Source of the DNA: Candidatus Binatia bacterium
GTDB taxonomy: Bacteria; Eisenbacteria; RBG-16-71-46; SZUA-252
Assembly: GCA_035631035.1 (NCBI GenBank)
Contig: DASQJL010000080.1
Coordinates: forward strand, 1-43,626
Direction of reading: 5' to 3'
Length of the DNA stretch: 43,626 nt
In this document: piece after piece, positions 25,736 to 33,566 of the stretch
How the letters are laid out: the number at the start of each line of letters is the position of its first letter
Position numbering within the stretch: position 1 is the first letter of the stretch
Notes under the pieces: generated by a model
Databases searched by the model: none
What the model was told of the DNA's origin: nothing
The model's input: the letters and a program-made list of their open reading frames with translations, nothing else
Program-made: the position numbers and the translations under genes

Positions 25736-25766
25736 TTGACGGTCGGAAGCATTTTGTATACAAAAT
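25736..25766 (+). promoter_or_regulatory. Promoter with overlapping GntR-type operator for the chrB-like operon
   Basis: TTGACG (25736-25741) is followed at 17 nt by TACAAA (25759-25764), a possible -10. ATTTTGTATACAAAAT (25751-25766), a perfect 16-bp palindrome, covers the -10. Its core TTGTATACAA is the known operator type of several FCD-class GntR repressors, and such a gene is the second of the operon, so autorepression by promoter blocking is likely. Confidence 0.65.
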
Positions 25767-25794
25767 ACGGAATACCATACAAGGAGGCGCTGCC

Positions 25795-26256
25795 ATGAAA
25801 TGGATCACCCGTGAAAACGCCAAGGTCGACCGGATCGCCTGTCCCTGGCTGATCCGCCGATTCGTGGATCCGGATGCCGTCTTCCTGTTCGTGCCCGCCG
25901 ACCAGGTGGCCGCCGTCGCCGCCGCGGAGAAGGCGATCCCCTACGACGTCCCTGGAGCCGAGCTTGGGCATGTGGAAGGGCGCTGTTCCTTCGAGAGCAT
26001 CCTCCTCAAGTATGGGCTCACCCAGGATCCCGGCCTTCAGGGCGTGGCGGCGATCGTCCACGCCGCCGACGTCGCCGACGACATCGATCACGCGCCGGAG
26101 GCGCGGGGATTGCGGGCCATCGCGGAGGGGTTCGCCCTCGTTCACGGGCGGGACGATCGCACCAAGTTGGAGCGGGAGGCGCCTCTTTACGACGCTCTGT
26201 ACGCCTGGTGTCTCCATCGGGCCGAGCCCGCCCGACCGAAAGCGCCGGTCGGTTGA
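25795..26256 (+). CDS. ChrB C-terminal-domain protein (chromate-resistance-associated)
   Basis: 153 residues; ATG 25795 with AGGAGG upstream. WITRENAKVDRIACPWLIRR and FVDPDAVFLFVPADQV are the opening signature of the Chrome_Resist/ChrB domain, followed by LGHVEGRCSFESILLKYGL and VHAADVADD. ChrB was named for genes next to the chromate pump chrA, but there is no chrA here; stand-alone members occur widely and their biochemical role is unsettled. It leads an operon with a GntR regulator (TGA/TTG overlap) and an M20 peptidase, so a role in taking up or handling a small metabolite is as likely as chromate defence. Confidence 0.8.
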   Translation: MKWITRENAKVDRIACPWLIRRFVDPDAVFLFVPADQVAAVAAAEKAIPYDVPGAELGHVEGRCSFESILLKYGLTQDPGLQGVAAIVHAADVADDIDHAPEARGLRAIAEGFALVHGRDDRTKLEREAPLYDALYAWCLHRAEPARPKAPVG

Positions 26257-26930
26257 GCCCTGCCGCCTACCGCGTCCGGCCGCCGATCGCACGCACCCCT
26301 CTGCGGAGCGAGGTGCGCCGGCTACTGCTCGGTGAGATCGTGCGCGGCGACCTCGCTCCGTCGGAGGGGATCAACGAGGCCGAGCTCTCGACGCGGCTCG
26401 GCGTCAGCCGCACCCCGCTCCGGGAGGCGATGCTCGCGCTGACGCAGGAGGGCTTTCTCACCGCCACGCCGGGCCGGGGTTTCTCCGTGCGGGCCCTTCG
26501 CCGGAGCGACGCGGAGGAGATCTACCCGATCCTCTGGACGCTGGAGGGGGCGGCCCTCCGGGCATCGTGGCCCCTTCCGGCATCCCGCCTGCGGGAGCTC
26601 GACATGGCGAACCGCCGTCTCGAAGCGGCCCGGGCGGATGCCTCGATGGCGCTCGCGCGCGACCGGGAATGGCACGCCCTCCTCCTGGCGGGCTGTCCCA
26701 ACCGGACCCTTCTTTCGATGATCGAGAACTTGAAGGACCACGCGGCCCGCTACGAGGAGGCGTTCATGCGGAACTCGGGGCAGGTCATCACGTCGGTGAC
26801 GCAGCATCGCGAGATCCAGGCGGCGATCCGGCGCGGCGACCTGGAGCGCGCGCTGGCGCTCCTCGAGAAGAACTGGAGGGTCAGTCTCGACTTCCTCGGC
26901 CCCTGGCTGGAGGCAACGACGGAGCCATGA
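26253..26930 (+). CDS. GntR family regulator with FCD effector domain
   Basis: 225 residues from TTG 26253, which overlaps the preceding TGA; an in-frame GTG at 26208 would add 15 residues, so the start is uncertain. The N-terminal winged helix is clear: RSEVRRLLLGEIVRGDLAP, INEAELSTRLGVSRTPLREA, LTQEGFLTATPGRGFSVR. The FCD helical domain carries the expected metal/effector histidines (RDREWHALLL, KDHAARYEE, VTQHREIQAAIRRGD). Such regulators usually repress and release DNA on binding an organic acid or amino acid derivative. The TTGTATACAA-type palindrome upstream of the operon is its likely site. It overlaps the M20 gene at ATGA. Confidence 0.9.
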   Translation: MSPAAYRVRPPIARTPLRSEVRRLLLGEIVRGDLAPSEGINEAELSTRLGVSRTPLREAMLALTQEGFLTATPGRGFSVRALRRSDAEEIYPILWTLEGAALRASWPLPASRLRELDMANRRLEAARADASMALARDREWHALLLAGCPNRTLLSMIENLKDHAARYEEAFMRNSGQVITSVTQHREIQAAIRRGDLERALALLEKNWRVSLDFLGPWLEATTEP

Positions 26931-28135
26931 GCGCGAAACCGGCCACCGCCCCGTCCGCCGCGCCCGTGGCGCCCGCCATCCCGAGCCGGCCCGTTCCCGA
27001 CCCGCTCGCTCCCGAGGCGATCGTCGGTCTTCTCTCCGACCTGGTCCGCATCCCCTCGGTCAATCCCGCGATCGCTCCCGACGAGGCGCACGGCGAGGGC
27101 GCCATCGCCGACTTCGCTTGCGGCTGGCTTCTGGCCAACGGCATTCGCGCCTGGAAGGAGGATGCCGCGCCCGGGCGTCCCAACGTCGTCGCCGAAGCCG
27201 GCGACGGCGGTCCGGCGCTGATCCTGTACGGACACCTCGATACGGTCGGGACGGCGGGAATGACGATTCCTCCCTTCGAGCCGCGCGTCGAGGCGGGGCG
27301 CCTCTACGGCCGCGGCGCGACCGACATGAAGGGAGGCGTGGCGGCCTGCATGGCGGCGGCTGCCGCGCTCGCGCGGGACCCTCTCCCGGGCCGCGTGCAG
27401 TTAGCGCTGGTCGCGGACGAAGAGTACGAGAGCATCGGCGCCGCCGACTTCGTCCGCCGCCATCGCGCCGACGGCTGCATCGTGTCCGAATCCAGCGAGG
27501 GCGAGCTGATCCTGGCGCACAAAGGATTCGTCTGGGCCGACATCACGACGCGGGGCAGGGCGGCGCACGGAAGCCGCTTCGACCTGGGCGTGAGCGCCAT
27601 CGCCCGCATGGGGCGGGTCATCGCCGCGCTCGACCGCTTCGACGCCGATACGCTCCGCGCGCGGACCGCGCCGCTCGTGGGCCCCGCCTCGATGCACTGT
27701 GCCCTCGTGCGGGGCGGTGCGGGGCTCTCGACCTACGCCCCCGAGTGCTCGCTCTCGATCGAGCGGCGCACGCTTCCGGGCGAGACCGCAGCTCAGATCG
27801 AAGAGGAGCTGAAGCGCGTGATTCGAGACGCGGGGGAGGAGGCCGAGGTTTCGATCCGCACGGTGCGAAGCGCGAGCCGGACGCCCGCCGAAAGCCCCCT
27901 GGCGGTCGCGGTGCGGGATGCGGCGGCCGCGATCACGGGGAACCGGCCGCGGGACGTCGGGGCGCCCTACTGGATGGACTCGGCGCTTTTTGCCGAGGCG
28001 GGAATCCCGTCAGTGAACTACGGCCCCACGGGAAGCGGCCCCCACGAGGCGGTGGAGTGGGTCGACATCGCGTCCGTCGTGAGCTGCGCCCGGATCTACG
28101 TGGAGGCCGCCCGCCGCTTCTGGGGCGCCCCCTAG
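26927..28135 (+). CDS. M20 family metallopeptidase (ArgE/DapE type)
   Basis: 402 residues; ATG overlaps the GntR stop. Two-zinc amidohydrolase. ALILYGHLDTVG gives His103 and Asp105, GRGATDMKGG Asp133 as the bridging residue, and VADEEYESIG the Glu165/Glu166 pair; a late TGSGPHEAVEW gives the last zinc His. A dimerisation domain sits between (GFVWADITTRGRAAHGSRF). The family covers acetylornithine deacetylase, succinyl-DAP desuccinylase and carboxypeptidase G2; the substrate cannot be told from sequence. The first 25 residues are Ala/Pro-rich. It closes the operator-controlled operon and may degrade the effector sensed by the GntR protein. Confidence 0.9.
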   Translation: MSAKPATAPSAAPVAPAIPSRPVPDPLAPEAIVGLLSDLVRIPSVNPAIAPDEAHGEGAIADFACGWLLANGIRAWKEDAAPGRPNVVAEAGDGGPALILYGHLDTVGTAGMTIPPFEPRVEAGRLYGRGATDMKGGVAACMAAAAALARDPLPGRVQLALVADEEYESIGAADFVRRHRADGCIVSESSEGELILAHKGFVWADITTRGRAAHGSRFDLGVSAIARMGRVIAALDRFDADTLRARTAPLVGPASMHCALVRGGAGLSTYAPECSLSIERRTLPGETAAQIEEELKRVIRDAGEEAEVSIRTVRSASRTPAESPLAVAVRDAAAAITGNRPRDVGAPYWMDSALFAEAGIPSVNYGPTGSGPHEAVEWVDIASVVSCARIYVEAARRFWGAP

Positions 28136-28160
28136 TGCTGGCCGGGGTCCTTCCAGCGCA

Positions 28161-29243
28161 CTAATCCGAGCTGCCCACTCGGTCCCGCGGGGGCAGGTTC
28201 TCCTGCGCCCCCTTGTCTCCGAGCACGTCTTCCACGTAGACCATCCGCATCAGCACGATCCCCGCGGCGGTCACGGGTGCCGCCATGATGACCCCCATAC
28301 CCCCGAAAAGCACGCCCAGCAGAATCTGGGTCACCAGGGTCAGCGCGGGCGGGAGCTCCGCGGTGCGATGCGCGAGCCACGGCGTCAGAAGATAGGTCTC
28401 GACGATCTGGATGCCGAGGTAGAGGAGGAAGACGTAGAGGGCGAGCGACGGACTCTGCAAGAGCCCGAGGAGCATGGCCGGCACCACCGCGAGGACGGGG
28501 CCGACATTGGGAATGAAGCTGAACACGCCGGCGAGCACGGAGAGAATGAGCGCGAGCGGGATCCCGAGGAGCTGGAGTCCGGTCCACGTCGCCACCCCGA
28601 TCGCGATCGCCGAGAGCACCTTGCCCACGAGCCAGCCCCGGAGATTGTTCGTGACCGCGTCGAGCACGTCGGCCGCGCGTTCGCGCTTCCGAATGGGGAT
28701 GAGCCGCAGGAGGCCGCGGCGATACAAGCCGGGCTGGATCGTGAGGAAGACGCCGATCGCCGCGATCAGGACCATGCGCGCGAGGGCGATCGCCGTGCTG
28801 GAGAGAGCTCCCGTTGCCCGTCGCAGGAGCCCGGTCCCGGGGGACCGCAGCTCTTTCGCGCTGGGGAGCTGGTCGAGGATCAGCTTCGTCCAGGTGTGCT
28901 TGTCGAGCTGCTGGCGGACCGCATCCACCGCTCGCGGGAGCTCCTGCCCCAGCTGGCTCACCTGGTCCGCGATATCCGGCGCGGAGTAGACCCCCACCAC
29001 GCCGAATACCAGCACGAGGCCAAGGAGCGCGATCGCGATGGAAGCTCCGCGCCCGATTCGGGTGTGGCACCGGATCCAGTTCGCGATGCCGTCGATGAAG
29101 ATCGCGACGAGCACGCCGGCGAACAGGAGGAGCAGCACATCCCCGGCGAGCCACAGGAGGAACAGCATGAGCCCGAGGAACGCGATCGCCCGGACGATGA
29201 AGAACAGGTCGCGACGCGGATCGGAAGTGCGGTCTTCGGTCAT
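28161..29243 (-). CDS. AI-2E family (PerM-type) membrane transporter
   Basis: 360 residues, ATG at 29243. About eight hydrophobic segments: LGLMLFLLWLAGDVLLLLF, IAIALLGLVLVFGVVGVY, MVLIAAIGVFLTI, AIAIGVATWTGLQLLGI, LALILSVLAGVFSFIPNVG, MLLGLLQSPSLALYVFLL and later. The FSFIPNVGPVLAVVP and LGVLFGGMGVIMAAPVTA stretches are the conserved AI-2E/UPF0118 motifs. The family was named for a proposed AI-2 exporter; most members have unknown substrates and some act as sodium/proton antiporters. It lies downstream of the tRNA cluster on the same strand and converges on the M20 gene, 25 bases away. Confidence 0.92.
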   Translation of the reverse strand: MTEDRTSDPRRDLFFIVRAIAFLGLMLFLLWLAGDVLLLLFAGVLVAIFIDGIANWIRCHTRIGRGASIAIALLGLVLVFGVVGVYSAPDIADQVSQLGQELPRAVDAVRQQLDKHTWTKLILDQLPSAKELRSPGTGLLRRATGALSSTAIALARMVLIAAIGVFLTIQPGLYRRGLLRLIPIRKRERAADVLDAVTNNLRGWLVGKVLSAIAIGVATWTGLQLLGIPLALILSVLAGVFSFIPNVGPVLAVVPAMLLGLLQSPSLALYVFLLYLGIQIVETYLLTPWLAHRTAELPPALTLVTQILLGVLFGGMGVIMAAPVTAAGIVLMRMVYVEDVLGDKGAQENLPPRDRVGSSD

Positions 29244-29268
29244 GGGAACCGTGAGGCCGTATGAGAAA

Positions 29269-29344
29269 TGGGGTGGATGACGGGGATCGAACCCGCAACC
29301 ACTGGAGCCACAGTCCAGTGCTCTACCATTGAGCTACATCCACC
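29269..29344 (-). tRNA. tRNA-His (GTG)
   Basis: Acceptor GTGGATG/CATCCAC with C73, the typical extra G at -1, and encoded CCA (29269-29271). Anticodon loop CTGTGGC with stem ACTGGA/TCCAGT gives GTG; T-arm GCGGGTTCGATCCCCGT. Last of three tRNAs in the cluster. Confidence 0.95.
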
Positions 29345-29357
29345 ACCTTAGCTGGCT

Positions 29358-29431
29358 CGGGCCTGGAGGGAATCGAACCCCCGACCGACGGATTAGAAAT
29401 CCGTTGCTCTATCCGACTGAGCTACAGGCCC
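29358..29431 (-). tRNA. tRNA-Arg (TCT)
   Basis: Acceptor GGGCCTG/CAGGCCC with G73; anticodon stem ACGGA/TCCGT and loop TTTCTAA give TCT; T-arm GGGGGTTCGATTCCCTC. CCA is not encoded. Confidence 0.95.
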
Positions 29432-29482
29432 ACGCGCGTTTCGCCGCGCTCAGGGAAGGAGTCGGGGGGCGCCGGCCACAAA

Positions 29483-29556
29483 TCGGGGCGAGAGGATTTG
29501 AACCTCCGACCCCCTGCGCCCAAGGCAGGTGCGCTACCGGGCTGCGCCACGCCCCG
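29483..29556 (-). tRNA. tRNA-Pro (TGG)
   Basis: Acceptor CGGGGCG/CGCCCCG with A73; anticodon stem CCTGC/GCAGG and loop CTTGGGC give TGG; T-arm GGAGGTTCAAATCCTC. CCA is not encoded. First in the cluster. Confidence 0.95.
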
Positions 29557-29580
29557 GTTTCTGCCGGCGCCGAGCAAGAG

Positions 29581-29609
29581 AGAGTACCGGCCAAGTGCCG
29601 CTCAGTCAA
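29581..29609 (-). promoter_or_regulatory. Predicted promoter of the tRNA-Pro/Arg/His cluster
   Basis: Minus strand TTGACT (29609-29604) and TACTCT (29586-29581) are 17 nt apart; start near 29574, 18 nt before tRNA-Pro. May also feed the AI-2E gene, since I see no terminator after tRNA-His. Confidence 0.6.
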
Positions 29610-29643
29610 TGGCCTCCGGGGGAGCGGGCTCGCCCGGATCGCC

Positions 29644-29673
29644 TTGACGCACGGGTCCCCCAGCGCCTATCGT
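29644..29673 (+). promoter_or_regulatory. Predicted promoter of ssb
   Basis: TTGACG (29644-29649) and TATCGT (29668-29673) with 18 nt between them; start near 29680, about 40 nt before the GTG of ssb. Divergent from the tRNA promoter, 35 nt away. Confidence 0.5.
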
Positions 29674-29719
29674 CGAGGCATAAGCCCCGACGCACACATC
29701 CTTGGATTGGGGGTACACC

Positions 29720-30172
29720 GTGGCAGGAGTGAACAAAGTCATCCTGGTCGGCAATCTGGGATCGGATCCCGAGGTCCGGTCCACGCCCGGCGGGCAGCGC
29801 GTCGCCAATTTCCGCCTCGCGACCTCGCGCCAGTGGACGGGCCAGGACGGCCAGCGCCAGGAGAAGACGGAATGGCATTCGATCGTGGCCTGGGGGAAGC
29901 TGGCCGACATCGTCGAGCGCTACCTCCAGAAGGGGAAGCAGGTCTACGTCGAGGGACGCCTCGAGACGCGCTCCTGGCAGGACAAGGAGACGCAGCAGAC
30001 CCGCTACAAGACCGAGATCATCTGCGAGCAGATGCAGATGCTCGGGCGCCCCGGCGAGCGGAACGGAGGCGGCGAGCCGAGCTACGACGCGCCGGCCCGC
30101 GGCAGCGCTCCGGACGACAGCTATCAGCCGGCGCCGAGCGGCGGCGGATCGGACGACGACCTGCCGTTCTAG
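29720..30172 (+). CDS. ssb: Single-stranded DNA-binding protein
   Basis: 150 residues from GTG 29720, with GGGGG 6 nt upstream. The OB fold runs from [16 protein letters not shown] through [38 protein letters not shown] and [15 protein letters not shown]. The tail is Gly/Pro/Ser-rich and ends in DDDLPF, the acidic tip that recruits replication and repair partners. It coats single-stranded DNA during replication, recombination and repair. A strong double hairpin follows; ssb appears monocistronic. Length is normal for the short-tailed bacterial type. Confidence 0.97.
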   Translation: MAGVNKVILVGNLGSDPEVRSTPGGQRVANFRLATSRQWTGQDGQRQEKTEWHSIVAWGKLADIVERYLQKGKQVYVEGRLETRSWQDKETQQTRYKTEIICEQMQMLGRPGERNGGGEPSYDAPARGSAPDDSYQPAPSGGGSDDDLPF

Positions 30173-30175
30173 GTA

Positions 30176-30242
30176 CCGCGCGCGAAGCGCGCGGAAAGCG
30201 ACAACGAAGAAACGCCCGCGTGGGTAACCCCCGCGCGGGCGT
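30176..30242 (+). terminator. Double hairpin after ssb
   Basis: CCGCGCGC/GCGCGCGG (30176-30183, 30187-30194, GAA loop) is followed by ACGCCCGCG/CGCGGGCGT (30212-30220, 30234-30242). U-tract is weak (CTCGCTTC). Lies between ssb and the end of the convergent FlgD-tail gene, so it may serve both. Confidence 0.6.
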
Positions 30243-30296
30243 CTCGCTTCACTCGCCGTGTTCAATGGGCGCCGACAACGTACTTCGGCGAAGAGG

Positions 30297-32702
30297 TCAG
30301 CGGACGAGCATGATCCGCCGAACCAACGTTCGTCCCTCCGCCTCGAGCCGCGCGAAATAGAGTCCGCTTGGCGCAGGCGCTCCGCTCCGCGTGCGGCCGT
30401 CCCATTTCTTGAAGGTCGTTCCGGCCGGCGTTTCGCCGGATGCGATATCGCGGATGAAATGGCCTGCCGCATCGTAGAGCGCGAGCCGGATCGGTCCGCT
30501 GCGGGTGAGGTCGATGCGCAGCATCGCCTCGTTCCCCGGATTGCGCGAAGCCACCGCCAGCACCAGCTCCGGCGCGGACGCTCCCGGAGGCACTCCGTTC
30601 ACTCCCTGCGGCAGCACCGTTGCGAAGGCGGACTCGTTGCCATGGACGTCCACCGCCGAGACCTTGTACCAGTAGGCCGCGCCCGCCGCATCGACGTATC
30701 CGGTGTCCGGCGGGGAAGCCACCCGGTTCGACGGTCCGGGCGTGAAGGTGCTCGCGGTCCCGCGGTAGACGCGATATCCATAGAGATCCGTCTCGAGGTT
30801 CGGAGCCCACGACAGCACGCTCGTTCCGGAGTACCAGCGCGCGGCCAGCTGGGCCGGGGGACCGGGAGCGAGATTGTCGACCGAGTACCCGCTGTCGGGC
30901 GCGGAATCCCAGAACGCGTCACCCCCCGTCCAGCGCGCCTCGACCATGAAGGACGTCCGTGGGTTGGCGTTCGGAAGGGAGTCGCGCGTGGTCGGAGCCA
31001 CGAACGTGTACTGCGTCGAGCCGTTCGCCGACTGCGAAGCGACGAACTCCCAGGCGTACGCCGATGACGCGGAGTGCCGGAACAGCCGCGTCGCCGAGGA
31101 ACCGGTTCCGATCGCCGCCTGAAGCGACGCGGGATCGTCGACCCAGCGCGCGCCGCGCTGGATCGCCGCGCTGGCCAGGGACGCCGGCGCCTGCCGCCAG
31201 ACGTAGTAGCTGGAAATCGAGTAGTACGGATCCGCGTCGAGGTAGCTCGCGTTCCACGCCAGCCGGACATGTCCCCCCTGGTCGCCGCGGACGTCCGTGA
31301 CTCCGGACATCGCGGGCTCCGGATTCGCGAGCGCGCCGAAGCGGTCGATACGCTGGGCGTGCACCTGCATCGCGACCGGATCGGGATAGCCCCAGCCGAC
31401 AATCACACCGTGCGCTCCGTCCGACGCCGCGCCGATCGGACCATAGAAGCCGTTCAGATTCACGGCGACACCCGATCCCCAGTGGGCCACGCTCCCGCCG
31501 TCTGCCGGGAGTCTCTGGGCGTAGAGATTGCCATTGCCCGTTGCTTCGATCGCGCCCCCGGAGCCGTCGGACGCGATCGCGGCGGGAAGGCCGAATCCGA
31601 TGCTCCCGAGATCCACGGGCCAGCCAAGCGCCGCGCCGTTCGCGCTGGCGCGATTGATCATGCTATGCCCGAACCGTTCCTGCCACGAGACGATCACGCC
31701 TCCCGTGCCGTCCGGGATCACGTTGTAGTCGGGACTGTCGAGCCCGAAGCTGGTGTACAGGCCATAGCCGGTCGCCGTGAAGTTGGAGGCGTAGCGCTGG
31801 GTTCGGAGATCGTAGTTGGCGTGCGACTCGTTCGTCTCCCACATGAGCTGAAATCCCCCGCTTCCGTCGGCGACCGCACGGGGGTTGACGTCGGTGTACA
31901 AACCTCCTTCGAGCAGGATCCGGGTAGGGTTGACGATCAGCGTCCCCGATCCATTGGACCGCAGTCCGTAGATCTGAGGACGGCCGCTGTACAGAGACGA
32001 AGAGTCCTGGTAGACGACGAAGAACCCACCCGATCCGTCCGTCGCCATCGAGATCTGGCGCGCGTCCTGGAGGCTGTTGTCGAGGGACCAGCTGAAAACG
32101 ATGCTTCCGCCGCCCGTGACATGCGAGGCGTAGACGTCGGTGTCGGTGTTGCTGAAGGAGAGCTCCCAGCTGATCAGCGCGCCGCCGTTCCCGTCCGAGC
32201 AGACCTGGGGCCGCCGCTCGTTGTAGATCAACGTGGAGATCGCGAGCCCGGTCGAAGGCCAGCTCCCGCCCGCCAGCGTGCCGTTCCCCAGCACACGTTG
32301 GGCGTAGATATCGCCGTTTCCAGAGCGACGGTCCGCCCACACGACGATCACGCCGTCGGACCCGTCATTCGTCATCTGCGGCTGGAGCTTCTGCCCGGCG
32401 ATCGCGGCCACCTGCACTCCGGTTGAGGACCAGCCCGTTGCGACGTCACCCTTGGCGTTCAGGCGCTGAACGTAGACGTCCTCCGTCCCATTCCGTTTGT
32501 CGGTGAAGAGGAAGAAGGCGCCGCCAGTCCCGTCCGCAAGGACTTGAGCCAACGACTGGTCTCCCGAGGAGGGAGCGATTGGCGGGTAGACATAGGGGTG
32601 CTGAGGCCATGCGGCAAGAGCCTCCGAGCTGGAACCAATGAGCGCGAGCAACAGGAGCAGGAGCAGGACAGGACGAGACGGTTGAGCGAGGGGCGCGGTC
32701 AC
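30297..32702 (-). CDS. Secreted propeller-like protein with FN3-like region and FlgD-Ig-like C-terminal tail
   Basis: 801 residues from GTG 32702, which has GGAGG 5 nt upstream and starts a signal peptide with a leucine run (LLLLLLLLALIGSSSEALA); the frame continues further upstream but without a ribosome site. Residues about 40-480 have recurring DGSGGxxVVW and DxYAQR-like units (for example NDGSDGVIVVWADRRSGNG), as in beta-propeller proteins. An FN3-like part (PGPPAQLAARWYSG, LSWAPN) follows, then a C-terminal FlgD-Ig-like domain (IRLALYDAAGHFIRDIAS, GLYFARLEAEGRTLVRRIML) that should direct it to the cell surface or export system. Target unknown. Confidence 0.85.
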   Translation of the reverse strand: MTAPLAQPSRPVLLLLLLLALIGSSSEALAAWPQHPYVYPPIAPSSGDQSLAQVLADGTGGAFFLFTDKRNGTEDVYVQRLNAKGDVATGWSSTGVQVAAIAGQKLQPQMTNDGSDGVIVVWADRRSGNGDIYAQRVLGNGTLAGGSWPSTGLAISTLIYNERRPQVCSDGNGGALISWELSFSNTDTDVYASHVTGGGSIVFSWSLDNSLQDARQISMATDGSGGFFVVYQDSSSLYSGRPQIYGLRSNGSGTLIVNPTRILLEGGLYTDVNPRAVADGSGGFQLMWETNESHANYDLRTQRYASNFTATGYGLYTSFGLDSPDYNVIPDGTGGVIVSWQERFGHSMINRASANGAALGWPVDLGSIGFGLPAAIASDGSGGAIEATGNGNLYAQRLPADGGSVAHWGSGVAVNLNGFYGPIGAASDGAHGVIVGWGYPDPVAMQVHAQRIDRFGALANPEPAMSGVTDVRGDQGGHVRLAWNASYLDADPYYSISSYYVWRQAPASLASAAIQRGARWVDDPASLQAAIGTGSSATRLFRHSASSAYAWEFVASQSANGSTQYTFVAPTTRDSLPNANPRTSFMVEARWTGGDAFWDSAPDSGYSVDNLAPGPPAQLAARWYSGTSVLSWAPNLETDLYGYRVYRGTASTFTPGPSNRVASPPDTGYVDAAGAAYWYKVSAVDVHGNESAFATVLPQGVNGVPPGASAPELVLAVASRNPGNEAMLRIDLTRSGPIRLALYDAAGHFIRDIASGETPAGTTFKKWDGRTRSGAPAPSGLYFARLEAEGRTLVRRIMLVR

Positions 32703-32775
32703 GGGTGCCTCCACGACGGCCGGCGCTACGACCGGCCCAGGGTTGCGCGCAAATCGTCCAAGCAGCGAGGAGCCC

Positions 32776-32785
32776 GAGTATACTC
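32776..32785. promoter_or_regulatory. Palindromic -10-like element between divergent genes
   Basis: GAGTATACTC is a perfect palindrome, so TATACT reads as a -10 on both strands. On the plus strand the VOC start codon at 32791 lies only 6 nt after it, which suits leaderless transcription; on the minus strand it would lie about 75 nt before the FlgD-tail start. No good -35 on either side. Confidence 0.4.
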
Positions 32786-32790
32786 TTCCC

Positions 32791-33159
32791 GTGACCACGG
32801 TCCGCTACATCGTTCATGACGTCGACGCCGCGGTCGCGTTCTATGCGGGGGCCCTGGGCTTCGAGCTGAAGCAGCAGTTCGGCCCGGCCATGGCCATCCT
32901 CACGCGCGGCGACCTCACGCTCTGGACGGCGGGGCCGATGGCATCCGCGGCGCGGCCGATGCCCGACGGGCGGAAGCCCGAGCCGGGAGGATGGAACCGC
33001 TTCGTGATCGAGGTGGACGATCTCGCGAGCTTCGTCGCGACGCTTCGCACGAAGGGCGTGGCCTTTCGGAACGAGATCGTGGAAGGTCCCGGCGGCAAGC
33101 AGATTCTCTGCGAGGATCCGTGGGGGAACGTCGTCGAGCTCTTCGAGCCCGCCCGCTAG
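32791..33159 (+). CDS. VOC (glyoxalase/bleomycin resistance) family protein
   Basis: 122 residues from GTG 32791. The two beta-alpha-beta-beta-beta halves are visible: VRYIVHDVDAAVAFYAGALG with LTLWTAGP, and GWNRFVIEVDDLASFVATL with KQILCEDPWGNVVELFEPA. Metal-binding positions would be His8-like and the Glu near the end. Members include glyoxalase I, dioxygenases and antibiotic-binding proteins; substrate not predictable. A TATACT just 6 nt upstream and no ribosome site suggest a leaderless mRNA. Its TAG shares the CTAG (33156-33159) with the stop of the convergent DUF1634 gene. Confidence 0.85.
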   Translation: MTTVRYIVHDVDAAVAFYAGALGFELKQQFGPAMAILTRGDLTLWTAGPMASAARPMPDGRKPEPGGWNRFVIEVDDLASFVATLRTKGVAFRNEIVEGPGGKQILCEDPWGNVVELFEPAR

Positions 33160-33566
33160 AAGTTCCCGCCCAGGAAGCTGTAGAGCAATAGCGCCAGCAC
33201 CAGCGCGCTGATCGCGGCGTAGGTCCCGTCGCGCTCCTTGACGAACGCCGCGGCCGAGAGCGCGACCCGCGCCACCGGCGTGGCGATCAGGAGGAGCAGC
33301 GCGAGCTGGGTGATCCAGCGGCCGCGCCCCTGCAACGCGCCGCGGACGATCCCGTGCACGCTGTCGAGCCCGCTCGGAACGCCGTGGAACGTGGCGTACT
33401 CGGGAAGAGACGCGCCGTGGCGCCGCAGATAGATCAGTCCCCCGAACACCGCGACGAGAGCCGCGGTGAAGACGCCTCCGCGCAGCACGCGGCCGATCCA
33501 GAGCTGAAGGGCGCTCTCGCGCCGCTCCGGAGGCCGGGCCACGCCACCGTCGATGTCGTTGGCCAT
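33156..33566 (-). CDS. DUF1634 membrane protein
   Basis: 136 residues from ATG 33566, sharing one base with the stop of the TauE gene. Three hydrophobic segments: GGVFTAALVAVFGGLIYLRR, WITQLALLLLIATPVARVAL and YAAISALVLALLLYSFLGG. The small three-helix layout, with a conserved-looking LQLWIGRVLRGG start, fits DUF1634. In many genomes DUF1634 sits directly after a TauE/SafE-type sulfite exporter, exactly as here, so it is probably its partner. Biochemical function not established. Confidence 0.8.
   Translation of the reverse strand: MANDIDGGVARPPERRESALQLWIGRVLRGGVFTAALVAVFGGLIYLRRHGASLPEYATFHGVPSGLDSVHGIVRGALQGRGRWITQLALLLLIATPVARVALSAAAFVKERDGTYAAISALVLALLLYSFLGGNF

Noticed and set aside
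25795-26256. Chromate resistance operon
   Set aside because: No chrA or other chromate gene nearby; only the ChrB C-terminal domain is present.
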